Assembly (NCBI GenBank): GCA_965370495.1
Contig: CBDUUV010000092.1
Location: 1 to 9,951, forward strand
Length of the DNA: 9,951 bases
Direction: 5' to 3'
Source of the DNA: Krumholzibacterium sp965370495
GTDB taxonomy: Bacteria; Krumholzibacteriota; Krumholzibacteriia; Krumholzibacteriales; Krumholzibacteriaceae
Part shown: piece by piece, positions 1-6,506 of the stretch
Position numbering within the stretch: the stretch's first letter is position 1
How the letters are laid out: the number at the start of each line of letters is the position of its first letter
Program-made: the position numbers and the translations under genes
The notes under the pieces: generated by a model
What the model saw: only the letters and a program-made list of their open reading frames with translations
What the model was told of the DNA's origin: nothing
The model's database searches: none

Positions 1-44
1 CATTCAGATGTGTATACCGGGGAAACATGACAGGGAGGAAAGAG

Positions 45-383
45 ATGAAGCTAGTAGATGCAAAGAATGCCGAGACAATGGAAAATCCACACAAGATCAG
101 GGCCAGCAATATCTACGATAAGGAGGTTGCCCAGGTCGTCCACCTTGTGCTGGAGCCTGGTGAGGCCCTGAAAAAGCATATTACGCCTGTTGACGTGATC
201 TTCTATGTTCTCGAAGGAACCGGCATAATCGAGATAGGGGATGAGAAAAAGGAAGTTGGCCCGGATACCCTTGTCGATAGCCCGGCGAAGATCCCTCATT
301 GCTGGTATAACGAGAGCGACGGTGTATTCAGAGTGCTGGTTATCAAGGTCCCGCGGCCGTCATCAGCCACCAGGTTGTTGTGA
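45..383 (+). CDS. Small single-domain cupin protein
   Basis: This 112-residue protein is one conserved beta-barrel cupin domain (cupin_2 type). The second cupin motif is complete, P80-x4-H85-x3-N89. The first is degenerate: H45 is kept, but the second histidine position is Thr47 and the usual glutamate position is Val51, so the classical three-His/one-Glu metal site is incomplete. Asp50 might partly compensate. The ATG at 45 is chosen because AGGGAGG at 32-38 lies 6 bases upstream. An in-frame ATG at 27 has no such site and would place that Shine-Dalgarno inside the gene. There is no signal peptide or membrane segment, so it is probably cytoplasmic. Small cupins include isomerases, dioxygenases and ligand-binding regulators, and nothing here selects among them. 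A 276-base gap separates it from the sulfur/redox operon, so co-regulation is not implied. Confidence 0.85.
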   Translation: MKLVDAKNAETMENPHKIRASNIYDKEVAQVVHLVLEPGEALKKHITPVDVIFYVLEGTGIIEIGDEKKEVGPDTLVDSPAKIPHCWYNESDGVFRVLVIKVPRPSSATRLL

Positions 384-406
384 TTTTTTGAGACCAGGCC
401 AGAGAA

Positions 407-441
407 AATCCCGGTTTCCCGCCTGACAGGATGCCGGGATT
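407..441. repeat. 8-bp perfect inverted repeat downstream of the cupin gene
   Basis: AATCCCGG (407-414) and CCGGGATT (434-441) are perfect inverted repeats around a 19-base loop, 23 bases past the cupin stop codon. No T-run follows on the plus strand, so it is not a classical intrinsic terminator. It could stabilise the 3' end of the cupin mRNA or be one copy of a dispersed intergenic repeat. The window contains only this copy, so that cannot be tested here. Confidence 0.4.
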
Positions 442-554
442 CCTGTTTCGGAGCGCCCGGGGATTGTTGTCAAAACATTTTATGCCCCGTGGTTTTTGCT
501 TAATTGTCAGGAACAGCCGAATCGTCCCTCCCCCCAAAAAAAAGCTACTCCTTC

Positions 555-583
555 TTGCAGGATTTTGATTAATGTAATATATT
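555..583 (+). promoter_or_regulatory. Candidate sigma-70-type promoter for the DsrE-TusA-Qmo operon
   Basis: TTGCAG (555-560) and TATATT (578-583) are separated by 17 bases. The -10 box matches the consensus at 5 of 6 positions and the -35 box at 3 of 6. It would start transcription near 590, giving a leader of about 70 bases before the DsrE-family ATG at 660. It is the best-spaced candidate in the only long gap ahead of the operon. The assignment is by eye and assumes a sigma-70-like factor. Confidence 0.4.
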
Positions 584-589
584 CCCAAT

Positions 590-600
590 CCACCGGGTGG
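590..600. promoter_or_regulatory. Perfect 11-base palindrome at the predicted transcription start
   Basis: CCACC-G-GGTGG is a perfect two-fold symmetric site directly after the candidate -10 box, at the expected +1. Such a position suits a repressor operator. As RNA it could form only a poor hairpin, because a one-base loop is too tight. No regulator can be named. Confidence 0.3.
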
Positions 601-659
601 TTGTTGTAACCGGCGGGTGATAGTCTGGCAAATTGTTTCTGTGCAGGAGGGATTTTGAA

Positions 660-1082
660 ATGTCGGAAAAGATGACCATAGGTCTTTTTTCGGGAAGCCT
701 GGATAAATTGACGGGGGCGGGTGTAATTATAAGTGGTGCGGCCGCGTTGGATATGGATGTTGATGTTTTTGTGCTGTTGCAGGGAGCTCGTGCTTTCAAG
801 AAGGAAATAGCCGAAAACAGGGATGAACTGATGATGGCTGAAAATGCGCATTTAAGGGAAGAATTTATCAGTTCTCTCGAAAGGCTGAATGTAAGTCCCT
901 GGCTGGAATTCTTCAAGCAGGCCAAGGAGTTTACGAATGTAAAAATTCATATTTGCGGGCTTGCCGGCAAAATATGGGGTGGAGAAAAAACCGAGGATTT
1001 TGTGGATATTGTTGACGATATATGTGGAATAGTCGAGTATATCAATTCTGCTGCTGAAGCGGATATTCATATGTTTATTTAA
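660..1082 (+). CDS. DsrE-family (DsrE/DsrF-like) sulfur-relay protein
   Basis: This 140-residue soluble protein has the single alpha/beta fold pattern of the DsrE/DsrF/YchN superfamily: an N-terminal strand ending in G-L-F-S-G (residues 8-12), a long helical middle, the strand V-K-I-H-I-C ending at Cys99, then a Gly-rich turn and the closing A-D-I-H-M-F strand typical of the family. Cys99 sits where DsrE proteins carry the cysteine that accepts a persulfide. A second cysteine, Cys122, lies in the last helix. Known members bind or transfer sulfane sulfur, often together with TusA. The ATG at 660 follows AGGAGG at 645-650 by 9 bases, and an in-frame TTG at 633 is much less likely. It opens the operon, and the TusA-family gene follows after 47 bases. 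Its specific sulfur partner is inferred from this neighbourhood. Confidence 0.82.
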   Translation: MSEKMTIGLFSGSLDKLTGAGVIISGAAALDMDVDVFVLLQGARAFKKEIAENRDELMMAENAHLREEFISSLERLNVSPWLEFFKQAKEFTNVKIHICGLAGKIWGGEKTEDFVDIVDDICGIVEYINSAAEADIHMFI

Positions 1083-1129
1083 ATGAAATTCGAAAAACAA
1101 GGGTTCAATACACAGGAGGTCAGGGTATT

Positions 1130-1381
1130 ATGACGCCGGAAGAGTTGAAAGGTCTCAAGATTGACAAGGTTGTTGATGCCAGAAGTATGGCCTGTCCAGG
1201 CCCTCTTCTCGCAGCGAAAAAGGCTCTTGGAGAAATAGAGTCCGGGCAGACTATGGAAATCTTTTCAGCTGATGAGGGTACCAAGAGGGACATTCCAAAG
1301 TGGGCAAATAAGAAAGGGCATGAGTATCTTGGAACTATCGAAGAATCAGGGTTTTTCAGGATATTCATGAGGAAAAGCTAA
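1130..1381 (+). CDS. TusA-family sulfur carrier protein
   Basis: The protein has 83 residues, the usual size for TusA/SirA/YedF-type carriers. It shows the diagnostic C-P-G-P motif (Cys22-Pro-Gly-Pro25) shortly after a first strand and D-A-R, then the conserved D-E-G...D-I-P-x-W...G-H-E-Y-L pattern of the family. Cys22 is the residue that carries persulfide sulfur in characterised TusA proteins. AGGAGGT at 1114-1120 precedes the ATG by 9 bases. The next gene starts 2 bases after the stop, so the two are almost certainly co-transcribed and probably translationally coupled. Standing between a DsrE protein and redox subunits, it more likely serves dissimilatory sulfur transfer than tRNA thiolation, but that is inferred from context. 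Confidence 0.92.
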   Translation: MTPEELKGLKIDKVVDARSMACPGPLLAAKKALGEIESGQTMEIFSADEGTKRDIPKWANKKGHEYLGTIEESGFFRIFMRKS

Positions 1382-1383
1382 AA

Positions 1384-1806
1384 ATGGGAAATAGGCCTGA
1401 AATACTTGTCTTTTCCACGGACAAGATATCAGATCCCGCGATTGATCTTGCTGGTCTGTTGAAATCGTATTATCCGCCGACAGTATATACTGTCAATGTG
1501 CCCTGTTCGAGCGCCGTTAAGCCAAAGTGGATTTTACACGCGTTTAAAAAGGGTTTTGATGGTGTTTTTATTGCTGCGGATGGAACCGATTGCCCATATG
1601 GTGAAAAATGTTCTGAACTGACGGCTGACATAATCGCCAGGACCCATAAGCTTATGAAGGAAATGGATATTGATCCGGCGAGGTTGAAGATGGCGGCTAT
1701 CTGTTCGGTATGCTCGGAACCTTTTGTCAGGCAGATGAAGGCGTTCGTAAAATCTTTATCAGAATCAGAGGATGATCCCAAGGATGAAAAACAGCAGCAG
1801 GGATAA
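1384..1806 (+). CDS. MvhD/FlpD-type hydrogenase iron-sulfur (delta) subunit, stand-alone
   Basis: This 140-residue protein matches the MvhD family (methyl-viologen-reducing hydrogenase delta subunit), which links HdrA to electron donors through a [2Fe-2S] cluster. Recognisable blocks are Y-P-P near residues 30-32, V-P-C-S around Cys41, A-F-K-K-G-F-D-G-V (53-61), D-C-P-Y at Cys70, and the I-D-P-A-R-L block near 96-101. The cysteine set is unusual. The N-terminal C-x2-C common in MvhD is absent (V-F-S-T-D-K in that position), while Cys70, Cys76, Cys107 and Cys110 are present. The last third is polar and lysine/glutamate-rich. In sulfate-reducer QmoB this domain is fused to the C-terminus; here it is separate and upstream. 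The start is supported by GAGGA at 1369-1373. It overlaps the next gene by 23 bases. Confidence 0.82.
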   Translation: MGNRPEILVFSTDKISDPAIDLAGLLKSYYPPTVYTVNVPCSSAVKPKWILHAFKKGFDGVFIAADGTDCPYGEKCSELTADIIARTHKLMKEMDIDPARLKMAAICSVCSEPFVRQMKAFVKSLSESEDDPKDEKQQQG

Positions 1807-3079
1807 ATATGACGTTCTTGTCATAGGCGGAGGAATTGCAGGGCAGGAATCCGCTCTCAATCTGGCTGGTTTGGGGTACAGGGTACTGCTTGTCGAGAAA
1901 GATCTTTCTATCGGCGGGAAGATGCTGCATTTAAGCAAGGTTTTTCCAACACTTGATTGTTCCGCCTGCATTGCTACACCCAAAGTGTCCGAAACGGTGA
2001 GACATCCGAATATAACCGTCTATACCAACAGTGAAGTCCGCGATGTTGAATCGTCCCGGGACAGGTCGTTTGTGGGGACGCTCGTCAAGAATCCCCGCTA
2101 TGTCATTGAGCATGCGTGTACGGGTTGTCAGGATTGCGAAGATGCCTGTCCCGTAATCGTGGAGGATCAGTACCAGTATGGCCTGGTAGGAAGGAAAGCG
2201 GCTTATATCCCTTTCAGTATAGCAAGCCCGAGAATTGCCACGATAGATATTGACAATTGTATCCTCTGTGGAGCATGCGAAAAAGCCTGCTTCGCCGAAG
2301 CCATAGATTTTACACAGGAAAAGGAAGAGATTCCCATTGAAGTCAAGGCAGTAATAATAGCAACTGGATTTGATCTTTTTGATCCAACCGTTATCGAGAG
2401 ATATGGATATGGAAAGCTCAAAAATGTTATTACGTCCATGCAGATGGAGAGGCAGTTGGTTCCCACAAGGCCCTTCAATACTGTATTGAGGCCGGGTGAT
2501 GGTAAGATGCCTGATGATGTTGCCTATGTTCTGTGCACAGGCTCGAGAGATGAAACGGTTGGAACCCCGATTTGTTCCCAGGTATGCTGTATGTATTCAG
2601 CCAAGCAGGCGCAGTTGATATTGGGCGCGTTGCCGATGGCGGATGTTACCATTTACTACATTGATATAAGAGCGTTTGGAAAGGGATTCAACGAGTTCTA
2701 CAGGCAGACGGGCGATATGGGTGTAACATTTATCAAGGGAAAGATCGGCGAAATAGGAGAAGACGAGAATGGAGATCTGATCCTTAAATACGAAGATGTG
2801 AAAAACAGTACAGTTAAAGAAGCAAAGCACGATATGGTCGTCTTGTCCGTGGGAATACTGCCAAATATGGATACCAGAAACATATTCAGGAACAAGGATC
2901 TCACGCTGGATGTCTACAATTACGTAAAACAGGTCGATGAGCTGATAAATCCGGCAAAAACGAGTATTGAAGGAGTTTTTGTCGCAGGCACGGCATCAGG
3001 CCCGATGGATATACCAGACTCGATATTGTCTGCGGGGGCGGCTGCCGCCGAGGCATCGAGTTATTTAGAGGAACTATAA
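1784..3079 (+). CDS. qmoA: HdrA-like FAD/iron-sulfur flavoprotein, QmoA-like
   Basis: This 431-residue flavoprotein belongs to the heterodisulfide reductase subunit A family, short QmoA-like form without the N-terminal HdrA domain. Counting from the ATG at 1784, residues 15-20 hold the FAD-binding G-G-G-I-A-G. The conserved D-C-S-A-C-I segment follows. Two complete inserted [4Fe-4S] motifs lie at Cys112/115/118/122 and Cys159/162/165/169, the second with Phe instead of the usual Pro after the last Cys. Cys251, Cys264, Cys268 and Cys269 reproduce the C-x12-C-x3-CC pattern of the non-canonical HdrA cluster, and Lys274 follows. The C-terminus ends with the family's G-V-F-V-A-G-T block and has no extra ferredoxin. 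AGAGGA at 1767-1772 favours 1784; an in-frame ATG at 1772 would add four residues. In Qmo, QmoA works with QmoB as a cytoplasmic electron-transfer pair. It overlaps the QmoB-like gene by one base. Confidence 0.88.
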   Translation: MKNSSRDKYDVLVIGGGIAGQESALNLAGLGYRVLLVEKDLSIGGKMLHLSKVFPTLDCSACIATPKVSETVRHPNITVYTNSEVRDVESSRDRSFVGTLVKNPRYVIEHACTGCQDCEDACPVIVEDQYQYGLVGRKAAYIPFSIASPRIATIDIDNCILCGACEKACFAEAIDFTQEKEEIPIEVKAVIIATGFDLFDPTVIERYGYGKLKNVITSMQMERQLVPTRPFNTVLRPGDGKMPDDVAYVLCTGSRDETVGTPICSQVCCMYSAKQAQLILGALPMADVTIYYIDIRAFGKGFNEFYRQTGDMGVTFIKGKIGEIGEDENGDLILKYEDVKNSTVKEAKHDMVVLSVGILPNMDTRNIFRNKDLTLDVYNYVKQVDELINPAKTSIEGVFVAGTASGPMDIPDSILSAGAAAAEASSYLEEL

Positions 3080-5046
3080 TGAGGAACAGAATTGGTGTAT
3101 ATATCTGTCACTGTGGTTCAAACATATCCGATTATGTGGATGTTGAAGCTGTAAAGGAAATAATTTCTGAGGAAGATGGAGTCGTACTGACCAAAACGAC
3201 AATGTTTGCGTGCTCTGATTCAGCGCAGAACGAGATTGCGCAGGATATAAGGGAGAATGATCTCGATGGTCTGGTGATTGCTTCCTGTTCTCCAAAATTG
3301 CATTTGCATACATTCAGGAACGTGGCCGAAAGAGGAAAGTTAAACCCCTATAATTATATACAGGCGAATATCAGGGAACAGTGCTCATGGGCACATTCCG
3401 ACAAACCGGATGATGCAACCATAAAAGCTGTAAAGCTTGTCAAGGCGGCTGTCGCAAAGGCAAGATTGTCCGAACCTTTAACCCCTTCAAGGGTTTCTTC
3501 CGAGAATGTTGTGTTTGTTGTCGGCGCCGGTATAGCTGGTATGAGAGCGGCAATAGAATTGTGTGACATGGGATCTCATGTCTTCCTGATAGAAAAGAAG
3601 CACTATGTGGGTGGAAGAGTTTCACAGTTAGGCAGAGTTTTCACGACGGATGAGACCGGCTGGCAGATTGTAGAAAGTCTTTATGATGAAATAAAGAAAA
3701 GAAAGAATATCAATTTGTTTACCGGGGCGAAACTGGTTTCAGTCGATGGCAGTGTTGGTAATTTCAAGATTAAAATAAAGGTAACCCCGCGGTATTTTAA
3801 GCCTGAGGGTGGAATTGAAAGCAGAGATGATTTCGGGGAAAAGCTGCGAGAAGCTGTTGATGTCTGCCCGGTGACAGTGCCGGATGATTTCAATTACAAA
3901 TTAACGGATCGGAAAGCACTTTATGACAGGCACAGGGGGGAATTTCCTCCGACCCCTTCGATTGATGAAGAAGCATGCACACGCTGCGGTAAATGCGCGG
4001 AAATATTGCCTGGAATAGATCTTGATCAAAAAACGGAGTATCTCGATATTAAAGCCGGGGCCATTGTTTTATGTAGTGGGTTTGACCCATACGAACCAGT
4101 AACCGGAGAGTTCGGGTATGGGGAAACAGATAATGTTGTGACACTGCAGGAATTCAGAAGATTGATTGAACTCAACGATGATAAATTAATTTACAACAAG
4201 AAAAACATAAAGAACATAGCATATATATATTGTGTCGGTAGCAGGCAGGTCGAGGGTGAAAATAAATACTGTTCGCGGTATTGCTGCGCGGCGGCTATTC
4301 ACACCGCGCTGCTTGTAAAAGCCAGGTTTGGCGAGATATATAACTATCATTTTCACAGGGGAGTCAGAAGTTACGGAAAGCTTGAAGCTTTGTATACCGA
4401 ATCATCGAAAAATGGCGATATATATTTCCAGTGTCCGGATGATGCCCTTCCTGTGGTAGAAAAAATCGACGGGGAAACTATTGTAATAATCGATGATATA
4501 TTTACAGAAGGCAGGAAGCTTGAAATTGAAGCGGACCTGGTTGTTCTTGTCACCGGCATGGTGCCGGGAGATACAAAAGAATTGGTCAATATTACAAAAG
4601 TACCCGTGGGAATAGACAGGTTTTTCAATGAAATTCATCCCAAGCTGAAGCCGGTTGAAGTTGTTATCGATGGGATTTATACGGCTGGAACCTGTCAATT
4701 TCCGAAAAATATTACAGAAACAATTAATTCTTCTCTTACCGCCGCTGTAAAAGCCAGTTCACTTGTCAGAAAAGGTGAAATAGAAATTGAACCGACAATA
4801 GCAAGGATCGATAGAGATCTCTGCTGCTGGTGTAGTAAATGCAGCGATACCTGCCCCTTTGACGCGATTTTGAAAGAAGAGTTTGAAGGCAAGGAAATCG
4901 CGGTTATAAATAAAGCTACCTGCAAAGGGTGCGGTATGTGTCTCCCCGTATGTCCCGTTGATGCTATTGAATTAATCGGGAATACGGACAAAGATATCGA
5001 AAGCATGATAGATGCGCTGGCCGACAGGAAGAATAGCAATGAGTGA
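3079..5046 (+). CDS. qmoB: HdrA-like FAD/iron-sulfur flavoprotein, QmoB-like, without MvhD domain
   Basis: At 655 residues this is a full-length HdrA-type protein. It has an N-terminal domain starting R-I-G-V-Y-I-C-H-C-G, the I-R-E-Q-C-S-W block, and the FAD-binding G-A-G-I-A-G at 149-154. The D-C-S-x-C-I segment of HdrA is replaced by T-D-E-T-G-W. The first inserted ferredoxin has decayed to one cysteine (Cys263 in V-C-P-V), and the second keeps Cys300/303/306 but has Leu310 for the fourth ligand. The non-canonical cluster pattern is intact at Cys385, Cys398, Cys402 and Cys403. Two complete C-terminal [4Fe-4S] motifs lie at Cys582/585/588/592 and Cys615/618/621/625. Characterised QmoB proteins are about 100 residues longer because they end in an MvhD domain, encoded separately here at 1384-1806. 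The start is in a TAATG overlap with the previous stop, after AGAGGA at 3067-3072. Confidence 0.85.
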   Translation: MRNRIGVYICHCGSNISDYVDVEAVKEIISEEDGVVLTKTTMFACSDSAQNEIAQDIRENDLDGLVIASCSPKLHLHTFRNVAERGKLNPYNYIQANIREQCSWAHSDKPDDATIKAVKLVKAAVAKARLSEPLTPSRVSSENVVFVVGAGIAGMRAAIELCDMGSHVFLIEKKHYVGGRVSQLGRVFTTDETGWQIVESLYDEIKKRKNINLFTGAKLVSVDGSVGNFKIKIKVTPRYFKPEGGIESRDDFGEKLREAVDVCPVTVPDDFNYKLTDRKALYDRHRGEFPPTPSIDEEACTRCGKCAEILPGIDLDQKTEYLDIKAGAIVLCSGFDPYEPVTGEFGYGETDNVVTLQEFRRLIELNDDKLIYNKKNIKNIAYIYCVGSRQVEGENKYCSRYCCAAAIHTALLVKARFGEIYNYHFHRGVRSYGKLEALYTESSKNGDIYFQCPDDALPVVEKIDGETIVIIDDIFTEGRKLEIEADLVVLVTGMVPGDTKELVNITKVPVGIDRFFNEIHPKLKPVEVVIDGIYTAGTCQFPKNITETINSSLTAAVKASSLVRKGEIEIEPTIARIDRDLCCWCSKCSDTCPFDAILKEEFEGKEIAVINKATCKGCGMCLPVCPVDAIELIGNTDKDIESMIDALADRKNSNE

Positions 5047-5314
5047 TAAGAAAAGAACAATCGATATTATTAAAGAAAAACGGGCAGTTTCTGAAAAGGC
5101 TCGAAATCTTATGAAGGAATTTAATAAGTCGAAGAAAATAATTCTGAATGCTTTGAAATCGGAATCCAGGACCATACCTCAAATCGCGGAGGAAACAAAG
5201 CTTCCGGGCAGTGTGGTTACTTACAACCTTATGACCCTGATGAAATTCGGGGTGATCGAAGTAGACAGGTTAGATGATATGGATGAGTATTTTTATTACA
5301 GGGTAAAAGGGTGA
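5039..5314 (+). CDS. Winged-helix DNA-binding-type small protein inside the Qmo-like operon
   Basis: This 91-residue basic protein has a charged, helical N-terminal third. A winged helix-turn-helix pattern follows: a helix with I-L-N-A-L, then T-I-P-Q-I-A-E-E-T as the first HTH helix, a turn at L-P-G-S, the recognition helix V-V-T-Y-N-L-M-T-L-M, and a wing ending in Y-F-Y-Y-R-V. This resembles ArsR/MarR-like minimal regulators. There are no cysteines, so it does not sense redox through thiols or a bound cluster of its own. AGGAAG at 5026-5031 selects the ATG at 5039, which overlaps the QmoB-like stop by 8 bases, so translation is probably coupled. An in-frame ATG at 5012 lacks this support. 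Its place between two subunit genes suggests autoregulation of the operon or a protein-interaction role. Neither is shown by the sequence. Confidence 0.75.
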   Translation: MSDKKRTIDIIKEKRAVSEKARNLMKEFNKSKKIILNALKSESRTIPQIAEETKLPGSVVTYNLMTLMKFGVIEVDRLDDMDEYFYYRVKG

Positions 5315-5325
5315 CAGGTAATTGA

Positions 5326-6483
5326 ATGATGAGAATCAACCGGGAATTTGTATCAGAAATAGAGAAATTCGGGGGATTTGATTTTACAGCCTGCTATAAT
5401 TGCGGTAATTGCACGGCTGTTTGCCCGCTTGTCGAGGAAAACAGCTCATTTCCCCGCAGAATGCTCAGGTACACGGTTCTGGGATTAGAGGAAGAGATTC
5501 AGAGTTCAGTTGATCCGTGGCTATGTTATTACTGTGGTGATTGCAGCGAAACATGTCCCCGCCAATCGAATCCCGGAGAAATAATGATGGCCTTGAGAAG
5601 GTACCTGACTTCGGCATACGATTGGACCGGATTTTCAAAGAAATTATATACGTCAAAAATGTGGAAATTCGGGGCGATATCCCTGCTTTCCACGCTTGTC
5701 ATAGCGCTTTTTTTCTTTTTCCTTCCTCCAACCGCTGATCCCGCCGGCCTGATTAATGCTGATGGGGGAGTTAAGATAAACAGTTTTGTCAAGGGGATGG
5801 ATAGCGAAACATTTGTGAAGGTCATTGAGATTGCCGATTGGATCATGGCCGCATTTGTTTCTTTCTTTCTGCTTTCAAACATACTGAATATGTTTATCAG
5901 GCTTGTGATCAAAAACAAGAAAGTAAAAGTGCCTCTGTATCTCTATGTTAAGGAGGCATGGGCTTTATTTTATCATTTTGGTACTCAGATAAGATTGTTG
6001 AAGTGCAAAGACAAAACATTCTGGGCCATACACTGGCTGCTGATGTCGGGATATATAATCATGTTCAGCTGCATTGTTCTTATTCTGCCATGGTTTCAGA
6101 CTGAGCAGGTCCATCCCATCATGCATCCACAGAGGTTGCTGGGTTATTACGCGTCTTTTGGTTTGTTGCTTGCCATCATCGTCTGGAGTATACAGAGAAT
6201 TAAGAAGGGAAGCGAAAAACACAAGTACTCGCATCCTACGGACTGGTTATTCCTGGGCATGCTGTTTTTAACGGCACTGACCGGAATACTTGTCCATGTC
6301 TTCAGAATAAGTGGCATGATTTATCCGACGTACTACATGTATGTAATACATTTGGCTATTTTGTTTCCCATGATAATGCTCGAGGTTCCGTTCTCCAAGT
6401 GGTCTCACCTGGCATACAGGCCGTTTGCGATATATTGCAGCAATCTGGTCAACTCAGCCATGGCTCTGAAGAAAAAGCCCTGA
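5326..6483 (+). CDS. qmoC: QmoC-like fusion of HdrC ferredoxin and HdrE/NarI-type membrane cytochrome b subunit
   Basis: This 385-residue protein has two parts. Residues 1-100 are HdrC-like, with two complete [4Fe-4S] motifs at Cys23/26/29/33 and Cys67/70/73/77. Residues 115-355 contain about six hydrophobic helices (roughly 115-134, 170-194, 233-255, 271-289, 307-326, 337-353), matching the b-type heme domain of HdrE/NarI. Candidate heme ligands near the helices are His217, His236, His324, His342 and His361. This architecture is characteristic of QmoC, which exchanges electrons with menaquinone in the membrane and with the flavoprotein subunits on the cytoplasmic side. It lies 11 bases after the winged-helix gene. 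Two adjacent ATG codons (5326 and 5329) are possible and the ribosome site is weak (AGG at 5316-5318). No HdrB-type CCG domain is encoded anywhere in the window, as in Qmo and unlike Hdr. Confidence 0.88.
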   Translation: MMRINREFVSEIEKFGGFDFTACYNCGNCTAVCPLVEENSSFPRRMLRYTVLGLEEEIQSSVDPWLCYYCGDCSETCPRQSNPGEIMMALRRYLTSAYDWTGFSKKLYTSKMWKFGAISLLSTLVIALFFFFLPPTADPAGLINADGGVKINSFVKGMDSETFVKVIEIADWIMAAFVSFFLLSNILNMFIRLVIKNKKVKVPLYLYVKEAWALFYHFGTQIRLLKCKDKTFWAIHWLLMSGYIIMFSCIVLILPWFQTEQVHPIMHPQRLLGYYASFGLLLAIIVWSIQRIKKGSEKHKYSHPTDWLFLGMLFLTALTGILVHVFRISGMIYPTYYMYVIHLAILFPMIMLEVPFSKWSHLAYRPFAIYCSNLVNSAMALKKKP

Positions 6484-6506
6484 AAAGGAAATAACAGGAA
6501 CGGGGG

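Noticed and set aside
27..44. Upstream in-frame ATG for the cupin gene
   Set aside because: The strong AGGGAGG site lies between this ATG and the one at 45 and fits only the latter.
626..644. Sigma-54-like element (TGGCA followed by TGC)
   Set aside because: The GG and GC pairs are about 16 bases apart rather than the required 12.
633..659. TTG start that would lengthen the DsrE-family protein by nine residues
   Set aside because: AGGAGG at 645-650 is ideally placed for the ATG at 660, and family similarity begins after it.
343..925. Overlapping minus-strand open frames ahead of and inside the DsrE-family gene
   Set aside because: They have no ribosome sites and no recognisable protein pattern, and overlap better-supported features.
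5012..5038. Earlier ATG for the winged-helix protein
   Set aside because: AGGAAG at 5026-5031 is correctly spaced only for the ATG at 5039.
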